Shown one piece after another: positions 6,382-14,324 of a stretch of 31,325 bases of DNA. Both the position numbers and the translations under genes were made by a program. Below the pieces are notes generated by a model. That model was not told the origin of the DNA and made no database searches. It saw only the letters and a list, made by a program, of their open reading frames with translations. Source of the DNA: Actinomycetes bacterium. Lineage in GTDB: Bacteria > Actinomycetota > Actinomycetes > Propionibacteriales > Propionibacteriaceae. The number at the start of each line of letters is the position of its first letter. Positions within the stretch are counted from its first letter, which is position 1. The stretch is taken from contig JAEVYS010000038.1 of assembly GCA_023392635.1 (NCBI GenBank), positions 1-31,325 of the forward strand, in the 5' to 3' direction.

Positions 6382-7971
6382 GTGGGCGTGAAGAGGGTGC
6401 TCGCGCGGGCGCGCATGGCCCTCAGGACGCCCTGGCTGAGCGATCCCCGCTGGGCGATCGGCCTGATCGTCGCCAGTTCGGTGCTCGTGCTGGCGGTCGC
6501 CCTGTGCGGCCCCTCCTCGGTCGCACTGAAGCTCGGGCCGCGCATCGACTACCTTCCGCCGTGGTACCTGCCGGTCGGCACGGTCACGCTCAGCGAGTGG
6601 GTCGCTGTGCCGGTGCTGTGGTTGGCGCTGGTCATGGGGGCCGTCGGCCTGCTCGTGGCGTGGCGGGCGATCAACTCCGGGTGGCGCCCGAACAACCGCC
6701 GGCTGTTCCTGCTCGGCTCGGTGCTCAGCATCCTCACCAGCCTGGTGCCGCCGATGACGTCGGCCGACGTCCTGATGTACTCCGCCTACGGACGGCTCCA
6801 GGTCCTCGGCCTCAACCCGTACGACATCACCCCCGCCGAGATCTTCCGCCAGCAGTTCGACCCGCTGCTGGTCTGGACCGAACGCCCGTGGCAGGACACC
6901 CCGAGCGTCTACGGCCCGCTGGCCTCCGGTTCGCAGTGGCTCGCGGCGTGGCTGGGCAACGGCAACATGCACGACACGGTGTTCTGGCTGCAGATGTTCG
7001 CGCTGCTGCCGTTCCTGATGATCGGTGCGGCGGCGGTGGTGCTGGCGAAGGACGACCACAAGATCCAGTCCAGGGCGATCCTGTTCACCGTCTTGAACCC
7101 GCTGATGATCTGGTCGGTGCTCGCGGGAGCGCACAACGAGGCGTTCACGCTGGTGTTCGCGATCCTCGGGCTGCTGTTCATCCGCAGGAGCCCGTTCGTG
7201 GCAGGGCTCGGCATCGGCATCGCCGGCACCGTGAAGGTCTCCCTGGTCTACTACGGCATCGCGATGGCGTGGGGCTACCGGCGCGACTGGCGCAAGCTGC
7301 TGCAGCTGGTGGCCGGCGCCGCGATCCCGCTCGGGATCGGGTACGGGCTGATCGTGCCGCGGGCGCTGCTGGCCGCCGGCCGCAACACCGGCTACATTTC
7401 CGCCGGCTCGTGGGCCCCGGGGTTCCAGTGGGCGCTGACCCCGCTGATCGGCGACCCGGCGGCGCACGCCGTCATCGGCTGGGCGGGCTGGGCGATGATG
7501 GTCGTGGTCGCGTGGATGCTCTCCCGCGTCCTGCCCTGGCGACTGGTGCCCGGCGTCCCGGACGACGAGGAGCCGCGTCGCGATCCGCTGACGATCGCCG
7601 TGCGGACGGCGGCGATCCTCACCGCGTCCTGGCTGGTCACCTCGCCGTACACGCTCAGCTGGTACGACCTCACCACCTGGGTGCCGCTGGGGCTGATGAT
7701 CGCCTCCAGGCTGGACGTCCTGATGATGTGGCGGGGGGTGTGGCTCTCGGTCGCCTACGTCACGGGGCGGTCGGTGCAGTTCAGCGATGCGCTGAAGGGG
7801 GTTTCTGACTTCATCCGCGACTACCTGTGCTCGGGGGCCCAGATCCTCGTGCTCGCGCTCATCGTGCACTGGTGGTGGACGTGGGGTCGGGAGTTGCCGA
7901 GGCTGCCGGGCTGGGTGCACTCCCTGCGGCGCCGGCGGGCGCGGCAACCGGCGGGACAGCCGGTCGGCTGA
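6382..7971 (+). CDS. MptB-like polyprenol-phosphomannose-dependent alpha-1,6-mannosyltransferase
   Basis: The 529-residue membrane protein has the GT-C fold look: many hydrophobic helices and, after the second one, an acidic loop motif DVLMYSAYGRLQVLGLNPY with Asp129 as the likely catalytic residue. The motif TPSVYGPLA follows. This combination is typical of the actinobacterial MptA/MptB group, which extends the alpha-1,6-mannan backbone of lipomannan using polyprenyl-phosphate mannose on the outer face of the membrane. The length fits (about 500-560). The GTG at 6382 is the first possible start in frame; a second GTG lies at 6388. The tail is basic (RRRRARQ). Whether it acts as MptA, MptB or a related enzyme cannot be told by eye. 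Confidence 0.85.
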   Translation: MGVKRVLARARMALRTPWLSDPRWAIGLIVASSVLVLAVALCGPSSVALKLGPRIDYLPPWYLPVGTVTLSEWVAVPVLWLALVMGAVGLLVAWRAINSGWRPNNRRLFLLGSVLSILTSLVPPMTSADVLMYSAYGRLQVLGLNPYDITPAEIFRQQFDPLLVWTERPWQDTPSVYGPLASGSQWLAAWLGNGNMHDTVFWLQMFALLPFLMIGAAAVVLAKDDHKIQSRAILFTVLNPLMIWSVLAGAHNEAFTLVFAILGLLFIRRSPFVAGLGIGIAGTVKVSLVYYGIAMAWGYRRDWRKLLQLVAGAAIPLGIGYGLIVPRALLAAGRNTGYISAGSWAPGFQWALTPLIGDPAAHAVIGWAGWAMMVVVAWMLSRVLPWRLVPGVPDDEEPRRDPLTIAVRTAAILTASWLVTSPYTLSWYDLTTWVPLGLMIASRLDVLMMWRGVWLSVAYVTGRSVQFSDALKGVSDFIRDYLCSGAQILVLALIVHWWWTWGRELPRLPGWVHSLRRRRARQPAGQPVG

Positions 7972-8010
7972 GCGGCTGTCCGACGTCCGGGCCCGGCGCG
8001 ACCGCGCCGA

Positions 8011-8016
8011 TAGGCT
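8011..8016 (+). promoter_or_regulatory. -10 hexamer TAGGCT, leaderless spacing (pheA)
   Basis: TAGGCT, six bases, then the GTG at 8023. This spacing is why I prefer the GTG to the in-frame TTG at 8017. Confidence 0.55.
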
Positions 8017-8022
8017 TTGCGG

Positions 8023-8937
8023 GTGCTCGGATACTTCGGACCCGCGGGGACCTTCACCCACCAGGCGTTGCTGACCTTCTCCGACGCCGAGGCCCTGCCG
8101 TTCGCCACCGTGTCGCAGGCACTGGACGCCGTCCGGGCCGGCACGGTGGAGGCCGCGCTGGTGCCGATCGAGAACTCGGTGGAGGGCGGGGTGTCGATCA
8201 CACTGGACGCCCTGGCGGCCGGCAAGCGGCTGATGATCGTGCGGGAGGTGCTGCTGCCGGTGCAATTCAACCTGTACGCGCGCCCCGGCACGAAGCTGGC
8301 GGACGTGCGCAGGGTGGTGACCCACCCGCATTCGGCGGCGCAGACCCGCGAGTGGATGGCGGCCCACCTCCCGCAGGCTGTCGTCACCGAAGGCGGTTCG
8401 AACGCCGCGTCGGCGCTCGAGGTGTCCGACCCCGGCTCGCGCTTCGACGCGGCGATCTGTGGCCAGGTCGCGGGGGAGATGTACGGGCTCGAGGCCGTCG
8501 CGACGGGGATCGCGGACAACGCCTCCGCGGTCACCCGGTTCGTCCTGGTGTCGCGTCCGGGCGAGCCGCCCCATCGCACCGGCGCGGACAAGACCACCCT
8601 GGTGGCGTTCATGCAGACCGACCGGGCCGGCGCGTTGCTGGAGATCCTCGAGCAGTTCTCCGGGCGCGGGGTGTCGCTGTGCCGGATCGAGTCCCGTCCC
8701 ACGAAGACCGGCATGGGCAACTACTGCTTCAGCATCGACGCGGAGGGCCACCTCCGCGACCCGCGGGTGGCGGAGGCGATGCAGGGCCTGCACCGCATCT
8801 GCGAGGACGTCATCTTCCTCGGCTCCTACCCCCGCGCCGACGGGGTCAGTGCGCACGTGCCGAGGGGCTTCGCCGACAGCGACTTCGCGTCAGCCAAGGA
8901 GTGGTACACCTCCCTCGTCCATCCTGACGACGAGTGA
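8023..8937 (+). CDS. pheA: Prephenate dehydratase
   Basis: The 304-residue monofunctional enzyme starts MLGYFGPAGTFTHQA. It carries VPIENSVEGGV and the catalytic SAVTRF block (Thr171-Arg172-Phe173). The C-terminal ACT domain has the phenylalanine-binding ESRPT motif (residues 223-227) and GNYCFSID. It converts prephenate to phenylpyruvate in phenylalanine synthesis and is expected to be feedback-inhibited by phenylalanine. There is no chorismate mutase domain. An upstream TTG (8017) would add two residues but sits directly after the -10. Two repeats follow the stop codon before serS. Confidence 0.95.
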   Translation: MLGYFGPAGTFTHQALLTFSDAEALPFATVSQALDAVRAGTVEAALVPIENSVEGGVSITLDALAAGKRLMIVREVLLPVQFNLYARPGTKLADVRRVVTHPHSAAQTREWMAAHLPQAVVTEGGSNAASALEVSDPGSRFDAAICGQVAGEMYGLEAVATGIADNASAVTRFVLVSRPGEPPHRTGADKTTLVAFMQTDRAGALLEILEQFSGRGVSLCRIESRPTKTGMGNYCFSIDAEGHLRDPRVAEAMQGLHRICEDVIFLGSYPRADGVSAHVPRGFADSDFASAKEWYTSLVHPDDE

Positions 8938-8943
8938 CACGGC

Positions 8944-8955
8944 GTGCCTGGCACG
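8944..8955. repeat. CGTGCC-T-GGCACG palindrome (TGCCTGGCAC core), copy A
   Basis: Near-perfect palindrome with the core TGCCTGGCAC at 8945-8954, beginning seven bases after the pheA stop codon. The same ten-base core recurs at 29111-29120, also just after a stop codon. It directly precedes the second GGGGACGGTTCC inverted repeat, so the two may form one composite element. Confidence 0.5.
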
Positions 8956-8965
8956 ACGGACCGTA

Positions 8966-9029
8966 TTGGGGACGGTTCCTAACTCGGTCCGCCCGGGCAG
9001 GGTCGGACCGAGTTGGGAACCGTCCCCAA
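8966..9029. repeat. GGGGACGGTTCC-type inverted repeat, copy 2
   Basis: Two 26-base arms (8966-8991 and 9004-9029) pair at 25 of 26 positions around a 12-base centre. The single mismatch is T at 8980. The arms share GGGGACGGTTCC and TCGGTCC with copy 1. The element lies between pheA and serS, both on the plus strand, so it is not restricted to convergent gene ends. Translated, it yields a GTVPN-like peptide that artificially extends open frames. Confidence 0.85.
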
Positions 9030-9086
9030 CCCGGTCCCGGCGAGGTGCGGCCCGGGACGAGGGAGGGGAGGCAGAGCGGACTTCGA

Positions 9087-9092
9087 TAGGCT
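9087..9092 (+). promoter_or_regulatory. -10 hexamer TAGGCT (serS)
   Basis: TAGGCT, eight bases, then the GTG at 9101. The serS transcript would have an almost absent leader. Confidence 0.45.
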
Positions 9093-9100
9093 CTCGGCTC

Positions 9101-10369
9101 GTGATCGACCCGAAGCTGCTGCGCACCGACCCTGACCGCATCAAGCGCTCGCAGGAGGCCCGCGGCGAGTCCGCGTCGCTGGTGGACGAGCTCGTCGCGG
9201 CCGACGAGCGGCGGCGCGCGCTGATCGCCTCCTCGGAGTCGATGCGGGCCGAACAGAAGGAACTGTCGCGACAGGTGCCGAAGGCGTCCCCGGAGGACAA
9301 GCCGGCCCTGCTGGCCCGGACCCGCGAGCTCGCCCAGCAGGTGAAGGACGCGGCCGCGGAGGCGGAGGCGGCCAAGCTCGCCTTCGACGACCTCATGCTG
9401 CGCCTGCCGAACCTGGTGATCGACGGCGTGCCCACCGGTGGTGAGGACGACCTGCACGTGATCGAGACCATCGGGACGCCGCGCGACTTCGCAGCCGAGG
9501 GCATCGAGGTCAAGGACCACATCGAGATCGCCGAGGCGCTCAGGGCGATCGACATGGAGCGCGGCAGCAAGGTCTCCGGCGCCCGGTTCTACTTCCTCAC
9601 CGGGGTGGGCGCCCAGCTCGAGCTCGCGCTGCTCAACCTCGCCATGGCGAAGGCGGCGGAGTGGGGTTTCACGCCGATGATCCCGCCCGCGCTGGTGCGG
9701 CCGTCGGCGATGGAGGGGACGGGGTTCCTCGGCCAGGCGGCCGAGGACGTCTACTACCTCGAGCGCGACGACCTGTACCTGGTCGGCACCAGCGAGGTGG
9801 CGCTGGCCGCGTACCACTCCGACGAGATCCTGGACGCGGCGACCCTGCCCCGTCAGTACGTCGCGTTCTCGCCGTGCTACCGCCGGGAGGCCGGGTCCTA
9901 CGGCAAGGACACCAAGGGCATCTTCCGCGTCCACTGGTTCGACAAGGTGGAGATGTTCGTCTACTGCGCCCCCGAGGACGCCGAGGAGTGGCACCGGAAG
10001 CTGCTGGGCTTCGAGAAGGACTTCATCTCGCTGCTGGAGATCCCGTTCCAGGTGCTCGACGTCGCGTCCGGCGACCTCGGACTCTCGGCCGCCCGCAAGT
10101 ACGACTGCTACGGCTACGTGCCGAGCCAGGGCCGCTACCGCGAGATCACCTCCACGTCGAACTGCACCGAGTTCCAGGCCCGCCGCCTGAACATCCGGAT
10201 GCGCGATGGAGACCACGTGGCCTCGCTCGCCACGCTCAACGGGACGCTGTGCTCGATGGCCCGCCCGATCATCATGCTGCTGGAGAACCACCAGCAGGCC
10301 GACGGGTCGGTCTACGTCCCGCAGGCCTTGCGTCCCTACCTCGGCGGAGTGGACCACCTGCGTCCGTAG
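9101..10369 (+). CDS. serS: Seryl-tRNA synthetase
   Basis: The 422-residue class II synthetase charges tRNA-Ser. The N-terminal long coiled-coil arm (about residues 25-105, heavily charged, AEAEAAKLAFDDLMLRLPN) grips the tRNA variable arm. Motif 2 is CYRREAGSYGKDTKGIFRVHWFD. Motif 3 covers SCTEF-like CTEFQARRL and LATLNGTLCSMARPIIMLLE. The C terminus GSVYVPQALRPYLGG is normal. The GTG start matches the conserved MIDPKLLRTDPD N terminus. The frame is open much further upstream, but that part crosses pheA and the repeat and is not coding. No T-box leader is possible in the eight bases between -10 and start. Confidence 0.97.
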   Translation: MIDPKLLRTDPDRIKRSQEARGESASLVDELVAADERRRALIASSESMRAEQKELSRQVPKASPEDKPALLARTRELAQQVKDAAAEAEAAKLAFDDLMLRLPNLVIDGVPTGGEDDLHVIETIGTPRDFAAEGIEVKDHIEIAEALRAIDMERGSKVSGARFYFLTGVGAQLELALLNLAMAKAAEWGFTPMIPPALVRPSAMEGTGFLGQAAEDVYYLERDDLYLVGTSEVALAAYHSDEILDAATLPRQYVAFSPCYRREAGSYGKDTKGIFRVHWFDKVEMFVYCAPEDAEEWHRKLLGFEKDFISLLEIPFQVLDVASGDLGLSAARKYDCYGYVPSQGRYREITSTSNCTEFQARRLNIRMRDGDHVASLATLNGTLCSMARPIIMLLENHQQADGSVYVPQALRPYLGGVDHLRP

Positions 10370-10413
10370 GCGTGTGTTCGGGTGCCGTTCATGGCGCCGT
10401 CACCGGGGCGAGC

Positions 10414-10419
10414 TAGCCT
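10414..10419 (+). promoter_or_regulatory. Candidate -10 TAGCCT (HAD gene)
   Basis: TAGCCT is followed by nine bases and the ATG at 10429. That suggests a leaderless or near-leaderless transcript. Confidence 0.45.
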
Positions 10420-10428
10420 TGGGGGCAC

Positions 10429-11280
10429 ATGAATACACAGGAAATGGCGGCCTGGAGGCCGCAGGTGGTCGCACTCGATATCGACGGGACGCTCGTCGAC
10501 CACGCGGGAGTGCTACCCCACGAGGTGCGTCGATCGGTTCGACGCGTAGTGGACGCCGGGGTTCCGGTCGTCCTCACGACGGGACGCAGCTGGCACGCCA
10601 CGCGTCCGGTCTTCGAGCAACTCGGGCTGCCCTCGGGCCCCGCGGTTGCCTCCAACGGAGCGGTGACGGTCTCGTTCCCGCCCTTCCAACTCGAGCACGT
10701 CGTCACCTTCGACCCGTCCGACGTCATCGAGCGGGTGCTCGCCGAGCACCCCGCGGCCGCGCTCGCGGCCGAGGTGATCGGCCAGGGCTACCGGGTGACC
10801 AAGCGGTTCCCCGACGGCGACCTCACCGGTGACATCGAGGAGGTCAGCGTCGAGGACCTGGCCGGCAGCGACGTCACCCGCATCGTCGTGCGGGACCCGA
10901 ACGCCTCCGACACGGAGTTCATCGAGCTGGCCGAGCGCCTCGGCCTGCACGGCGTGAGCTACTCGGTGGGCTGGAGCGCCTGGCTGGACATCGCGCCCGA
11001 AGGGGTCAACAAGGCCAGCGCGCTGGCCGAGGTGGTGGCCGGGCTCGGCTTCCGCGCCGGCGACGTGCTCGCCATCGGCGATGGTCGCAACGACATCGAG
11101 ATGCTCACCTGGGCCGGACGGGGGGTCGCCGTCGGTGACGCTTGCGCCGAGGTCCAGCAGGCCGCCGATGCCACCACCGGCACCTTCGCCGAGCGCGGCA
11201 CGGCGCAGGAACTCGACCGCTGGTTCAACCGGCGCAGCGCCCGTGAGCGCATCGCCGTGCCGAGCGTGCTCGCGTCCTGA
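10429..11280 (+). CDS. HAD-superfamily hydrolase, Cof/IIB type
   Basis: The 283-residue protein has the nucleophile motif VVALDIDGTLV (Asp17 nucleophile, Asp19 acid/base), motif II TTGRSW, the conserved lysine in VNKASAL, and motif III GDGRNDIEML. The long segment between motifs II and III (about residues 80-190) is the type-IIB cap that sets specificity. Such enzymes dephosphorylate sugar phosphates, flavin intermediates or other small metabolites; no particular substrate can be named. Flanking genes (serS, a GNAT) give no hint. Confidence 0.9.
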   Translation: MNTQEMAAWRPQVVALDIDGTLVDHAGVLPHEVRRSVRRVVDAGVPVVLTTGRSWHATRPVFEQLGLPSGPAVASNGAVTVSFPPFQLEHVVTFDPSDVIERVLAEHPAAALAAEVIGQGYRVTKRFPDGDLTGDIEEVSVEDLAGSDVTRIVVRDPNASDTEFIELAERLGLHGVSYSVGWSAWLDIAPEGVNKASALAEVVAGLGFRAGDVLAIGDGRNDIEMLTWAGRGVAVGDACAEVQQAADATTGTFAERGTAQELDRWFNRRSARERIAVPSVLAS

Positions 11281-11312
11281 GCCGACCGGCAGCCTGCGGG
11301 CCGGAAGCACAC

Positions 11313-11318
11313 TAGCCT
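11313..11318 (+). promoter_or_regulatory. Candidate -10 TAGCCT (GNAT gene at 11366)
   Basis: TAGCCT lies 47 bases before the GTG, and a strong hairpin falls in the leader between them. Confidence 0.35.
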
Positions 11319-11323
11319 GAGGT

Positions 11324-11346
11324 CGGCCGGTCGGTTCGACCGGCCG
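11324..11346. other. Perfect palindrome in the leader of the GNAT gene
   Basis: A 10-bp stem (11324-11333 with 11337-11346) closes a 3-base loop GTT. It starts six bases after the candidate -10, about where transcription would begin, and the GTG lies 20 bases past its end. It could be an operator or an RNA hairpin. No T tract follows. Confidence 0.5.
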
Positions 11347-11365
11347 GAGGCTTAGGGAGTGCAGG

Positions 11366-11968
11366 GTGGACGGTGCCGAACTGCGCACGCCGCGCCTGCA
11401 CGTCCGCCGGTTCCTGCCGACGGACGGCCCCGGCCTCCACGGCTACCTGTCGCGGCCCGAGGCGGTGGAGTTCGAGCCGTACCCGGTCCAGACCGCAGCG
11501 GCGTGCGAACGCTGGGCGGCGGAACGGGCCGCTGACCCCGACTTCTGGGCCGTGTGCCTGTCGGACGGGACGCTCGTCGGCAACCTCTACCTGCACCGTT
11601 GCGAGCCGCTGCCCTGGCGCACGTGGGAGCTCGGCTACGTCTTCCATCCCGACCACTGGGGCCACGGCTACGCGTCCGAGGCGGCGTCCGCGCTGGTCGC
11701 GGCCTGCTTCCGCGACCGGGGGGCCCACCGGATCGTGGCGCACTGCGACCAGCTCAACGTGCGGTCCTGGCGGCTGCTCGAGCGCATCGGCTTTCGCCGC
11801 GAGGGCGCGATGCGCCAGAACGCGAGCTTCACGACCGACGAGGACGGCGCCCCGGTCTGGAAGGACACCTACCTGTACGCGGCGCTCGGGCAGGAGTGGG
11901 CGGCGGTGCGCCCCGTCCCGTCCCTGAGCGGCGCGGCGGCGAATCTCGCGACGCCGCCGGGTCACTGA
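11366..11968 (+). CDS. GNAT acetyltransferase, RimJ/RimL-like
   Basis: The 200-residue protein opens LRTPRLHVRRFLPTDGPGL, the usual start of RimJ/RimL-type N-acetyltransferases. It carries the acetyl-CoA loop region ELGYVFHPDHWGHGYASEA and the motif B segment LNVRSWRLLERIGFRREG. It should transfer acetyl from acetyl-CoA to an amine; the substrate is unknown. The GTG is preceded by GGGAG. The C-terminal 25 residues are low-complexity and probably disordered. Confidence 0.88.
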   Translation: MDGAELRTPRLHVRRFLPTDGPGLHGYLSRPEAVEFEPYPVQTAAACERWAAERAADPDFWAVCLSDGTLVGNLYLHRCEPLPWRTWELGYVFHPDHWGHGYASEAASALVAACFRDRGAHRIVAHCDQLNVRSWRLLERIGFRREGAMRQNASFTTDEDGAPVWKDTYLYAALGQEWAAVRPVPSLSGAAANLATPPGH

Positions 11969-11992
11969 GCCCGCTGCGGGGGGCGTCAGCAC

Positions 11993-11998
11993 TACCCT
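11993..11998 (+). promoter_or_regulatory. Candidate -10 TACCCT (GalT-like gene)
   Basis: TACCCT lies 31 bases before the GTG at 12030. The leader contains GAGGCGAGGGAG as a ribosome binding site. Confidence 0.4.
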
Positions 11999-12029
11999 GA
12001 ACCGGTAATCCGAGGCGAGGGAGCCGCAA

Positions 12030-13367
12030 GTGGTGCATCCGTACCTGCGCGAGCCGGAGTTCCTGACCGAACTGAAGGACGGCACGGTCAAGCAGCTCAA
12101 CCCCTTCAGCGGCACGGAGGTCTGGACCGTGGCCGGACGAGGGAATCGCCCGCTCGGGGTGGTGCTGCCCGATCCGGTCCCGCTCGACCCCGCCCTGCGG
12201 GGCCGGCACTGCCCCTTCTGCGAGGGACGCTACCTTGAGACGCCGCCGGAGAAGTCCCGGGTCGTCAGGCTGGCGGACGGCACCTGGGAGACCCGCTACC
12301 GCATTCCGGCGCAGGAGCTGGACGCGACCGTCGCCGAGTTCCGGCGCATCCCGAACCTGTTCGAGATCCTCTCCTACGACTACTGGCACCAGAACTACGG
12401 CTACGAACTGCCCGCGCGGGTTCGGGAGCGGAAGGCCGCGTACCTGACCTCGAGCGCGGGGCGTGAGCACGTGCTGGCGGTGGTGCGAGCCAAGTTGCGG
12501 GCCGGGGGACGGACGGACGCCCAGATCGACGCCCTCGGCGAGGCGGGGCAGCTGGAGGCGGCGTCGGGCTTCTTCGGGGGTGGCCACGACGTGATCGTCG
12601 CCCGCCGCCACTTCGTCGACGGGGCCACGAACAACACCCAGCTCGCGGCCTCGGGAACGCTGACGCCGGAGGAGCACGCGCGCTTCATGGCCTTCACGGT
12701 CGAATCCGTGGCCGCGCTCTTCGACCTCAACCGCTACGCCCGGTACGTCGCCGTGTTCCAGAACTGGCTGCGCCCGGCCGGCGCGTCCTTCGACCACCTG
12801 CACAAGCAGCTCGTGGCGATCGACGAACGCGGCGTGCAGCACGAGCAGGCGATGGAGCGGCTGCGCAGCAACCCGAACATCTACAACGAGTACGGGCCGA
12901 ACTACGCGGCCTACCACAACCTGGTGATCGCGGAGAACGACCACGCGATCGCCTTCGCCGGCTACGGCCACCGCTACCCGACGATCGAGGTGTACTCCAA
13001 GTCGGAGGCGTGCGACCCGTGGAACCACACCGACGAGGAGCTCGCGGACATGTCCGACCTGGTGCACGCCATGCACGCGGCGACCGGGGTGGAGGTCCCG
13101 AGCAACGAGGAGTGGCACTACCGTCCGATCGACGCCGACCTGCCGATGCCGTGGCGGGTGATGCTGAAGTGGCGCACGTCGACGATCGCCGGGTTCGAGG
13201 GCGCGACGAAGATCTACCTCAACACGATCGACCCGTACTCCCTGCGCGACCGGGTGGTGCCCAAGCTGTTCATGCTGCGCGACCAGCGCCTGATCGCGGA
13301 CATGAGGATCGCCACCGAGTGCCCGTGCCGCCCCAACTCGCTGCGCTACCGCCCCAACCGGAGCTGA
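12030..13367 (+). CDS. DUF4921-type protein, galactose-1-phosphate uridylyltransferase-like
   Basis: The 445-residue protein resembles the HIT/GalT superfamily. A zinc-knuckle-like CPFC (Cys61, Cys64) comes after HR/GRHC. A histidine motif DHLHKQ (His256, His258) corresponds in position and pattern to the HPHGQ active site of GalT, where the second His forms the uridylyl intermediate. Further conserved-looking stretches are HNLVIAENDHAIAFAGYGHRYPTIEV, NEEWHYRP and ATECPCRPNSLRY. I recall such proteins being grouped as DUF4921 in actinobacteria, and none has a firm function to my knowledge. It is longer than GalT (about 350). GTG codons at 12030 and 12033 are both possible starts. There is no galactose gene nearby. 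Confidence 0.75.
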   Translation: MVHPYLREPEFLTELKDGTVKQLNPFSGTEVWTVAGRGNRPLGVVLPDPVPLDPALRGRHCPFCEGRYLETPPEKSRVVRLADGTWETRYRIPAQELDATVAEFRRIPNLFEILSYDYWHQNYGYELPARVRERKAAYLTSSAGREHVLAVVRAKLRAGGRTDAQIDALGEAGQLEAASGFFGGGHDVIVARRHFVDGATNNTQLAASGTLTPEEHARFMAFTVESVAALFDLNRYARYVAVFQNWLRPAGASFDHLHKQLVAIDERGVQHEQAMERLRSNPNIYNEYGPNYAAYHNLVIAENDHAIAFAGYGHRYPTIEVYSKSEACDPWNHTDEELADMSDLVHAMHAATGVEVPSNEEWHYRPIDADLPMPWRVMLKWRTSTIAGFEGATKIYLNTIDPYSLRDRVVPKLFMLRDQRLIADMRIATECPCRPNSLRYRPNRS

Positions 13368-13411
13368 CGCGGGCCGGATCGCGACATCGCCGATGGCCGG
13401 CCGGATGCGGG

Positions 13412-13417
13412 TACGGT
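13412..13417 (+). promoter_or_regulatory. -10 hexamer TACGGT, leaderless spacing
   Basis: TACGGT, six bases, then the ATG at 13424. This supports that ATG over the much longer open frame. Confidence 0.55.
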
Positions 13418-13423
13418 CGGGAC

Positions 13424-14257
13424 ATGATTCCCCGCCACATCCTCAATGACGGCCACGCCCTGCCGGCGATCGGCTTCGGCACCTACCCGCTCGGCGGTCC
13501 GTCCGGGGTCGACTCCCTGGTGAGCGCCCTGCGGCAGGGCTACCGGCTGATCGACTCGGCCGTGAACTACGAGAACGAGGGTGCGGTCGGCGAGGCCATC
13601 CGCCGTGCGGGGGTGCCCCGCGAGGAGATCGTCGTCACGTCCAAGCTGCCGGGACGCCACCACGCGTACGCCGAAGCGGTCACCTGCGTCCACGAATCGC
13701 TGTACCGGACGGGGCTGGACCACCTCGACCTGTACCTGATCCACTGGCCGAACCCGCGGGTCGACCGGTACGTCGAAGCCTGGCAGGCCCTCGTCGACCT
13801 GCAGCGGGCGGGCGTGCTGCGCTCGATCGGGGTGAGCAACTTCCTGCCCGAGCACCTCAGCCGCATCATCGCCGAGACGGGCGTGACGCCGGCGGTCAAC
13901 CAGGTGGAACTCCACCCCCGGTTCCCGCAGGTGGAGCAGCGCGCGGTGCACGCCGAACTCGGCATCCGAACGGAGTCCTGGAGCCCGCTCGGGCGTGCCG
14001 GATCGGTGCTGGAGGAGCCGGCGGTCGTCGACGCGGCCCGGGCGCACGGGCGCAGTCCCGCCCAGGTGGTGTTGCGCTGGCAGCTGCAGCTCGACGCCGT
14101 CCCGTTGCCCAAGGCCGCTGCGGCGGGACGCCAGCAGGAGAACCTGGCGGTCTTCGACTTCGAACTCGACAGGGCGGAGGTGGCCGCGATCACCGCTCTC
14201 GGGCAGCCGGGCGGACGGCTGTGGGGCGCCGACCCGCTCACCAACGAGGAGCTGTAG
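13424..14257 (+). CDS. Aldo-keto reductase (2,5-diketo-D-gluconate reductase-like)
   Basis: The 277-residue TIM-barrel oxidoreductase has the catalytic tetrad Asp44 (RLIDSA), Tyr49 (NYENE), Lys74 (VTSKL) and His107 (LIHWP). It also carries the family signature SIGVSNF and the substrate-barrel motif NQVELHP. It should use NADPH to reduce small aldehydes or ketones. The physiological substrate is not evident. The end SNEEL-like LTNEEL is near the family norm. Upstream frame-extension to 13010 overlaps the GalT-like gene and is rejected. Confidence 0.92.
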   Translation: MIPRHILNDGHALPAIGFGTYPLGGPSGVDSLVSALRQGYRLIDSAVNYENEGAVGEAIRRAGVPREEIVVTSKLPGRHHAYAEAVTCVHESLYRTGLDHLDLYLIHWPNPRVDRYVEAWQALVDLQRAGVLRSIGVSNFLPEHLSRIIAETGVTPAVNQVELHPRFPQVEQRAVHAELGIRTESWSPLGRAGSVLEEPAVVDAARAHGRSPAQVVLRWQLQLDAVPLPKAAAAGRQQENLAVFDFELDRAEVAAITALGQPGGRLWGADPLTNEEL

Positions 14258-14312
14258 AACCCGTAGCCGCCCGGGCGATGCCCGAGACGTGCGCGCTGTC
14301 GGACCGGCTCGT

Positions 14313-14318
14313 TAAGGT
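14313..14318 (+). promoter_or_regulatory. -10 hexamer TAAGGT, leaderless spacing
   Basis: TAAGGT, six bases, then the GTG at 14325 of the ABC ATPase gene. It likely drives the following ABC operon. Confidence 0.55.
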
Positions 14319-14324
14319 GGCCGG

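Noticed and set aside
8017..8022. TTG at 8017 as pheA start
   Set aside because: It directly follows the -10 hexamer; GTG at 8023 has the six-base spacing seen in seven other genes and begins the conserved N terminus.
6145..8856. Minus-strand open frame of about 900 codons opposite the mannosyltransferase and pheA
   Set aside because: It is antisense to two well-identified genes and its translation is low-complexity, rich in His, Arg, Gln and Pro, as expected from a GC-rich shadow frame.
2883..9029. The two GGGGACGGTTCC elements as a CRISPR-like or tandem array
   Set aside because: Only two copies, 6 kb apart, each a self-complementary hairpin with no spacers or cas genes.
8459..9100. N-terminal extension of serS
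   Set aside because: It reads through pheA in another frame and through the inverted repeat. The GTVPN-like peptide it creates is a repeat translation artefact, and the known SerS N terminus begins at 9101.
9030..9100. T-box or other riboswitch leader before serS
   Set aside because: The -10 lies eight bases before the start codon, leaving no leader to hold a riboswitch, and no T-box sequence is visible.
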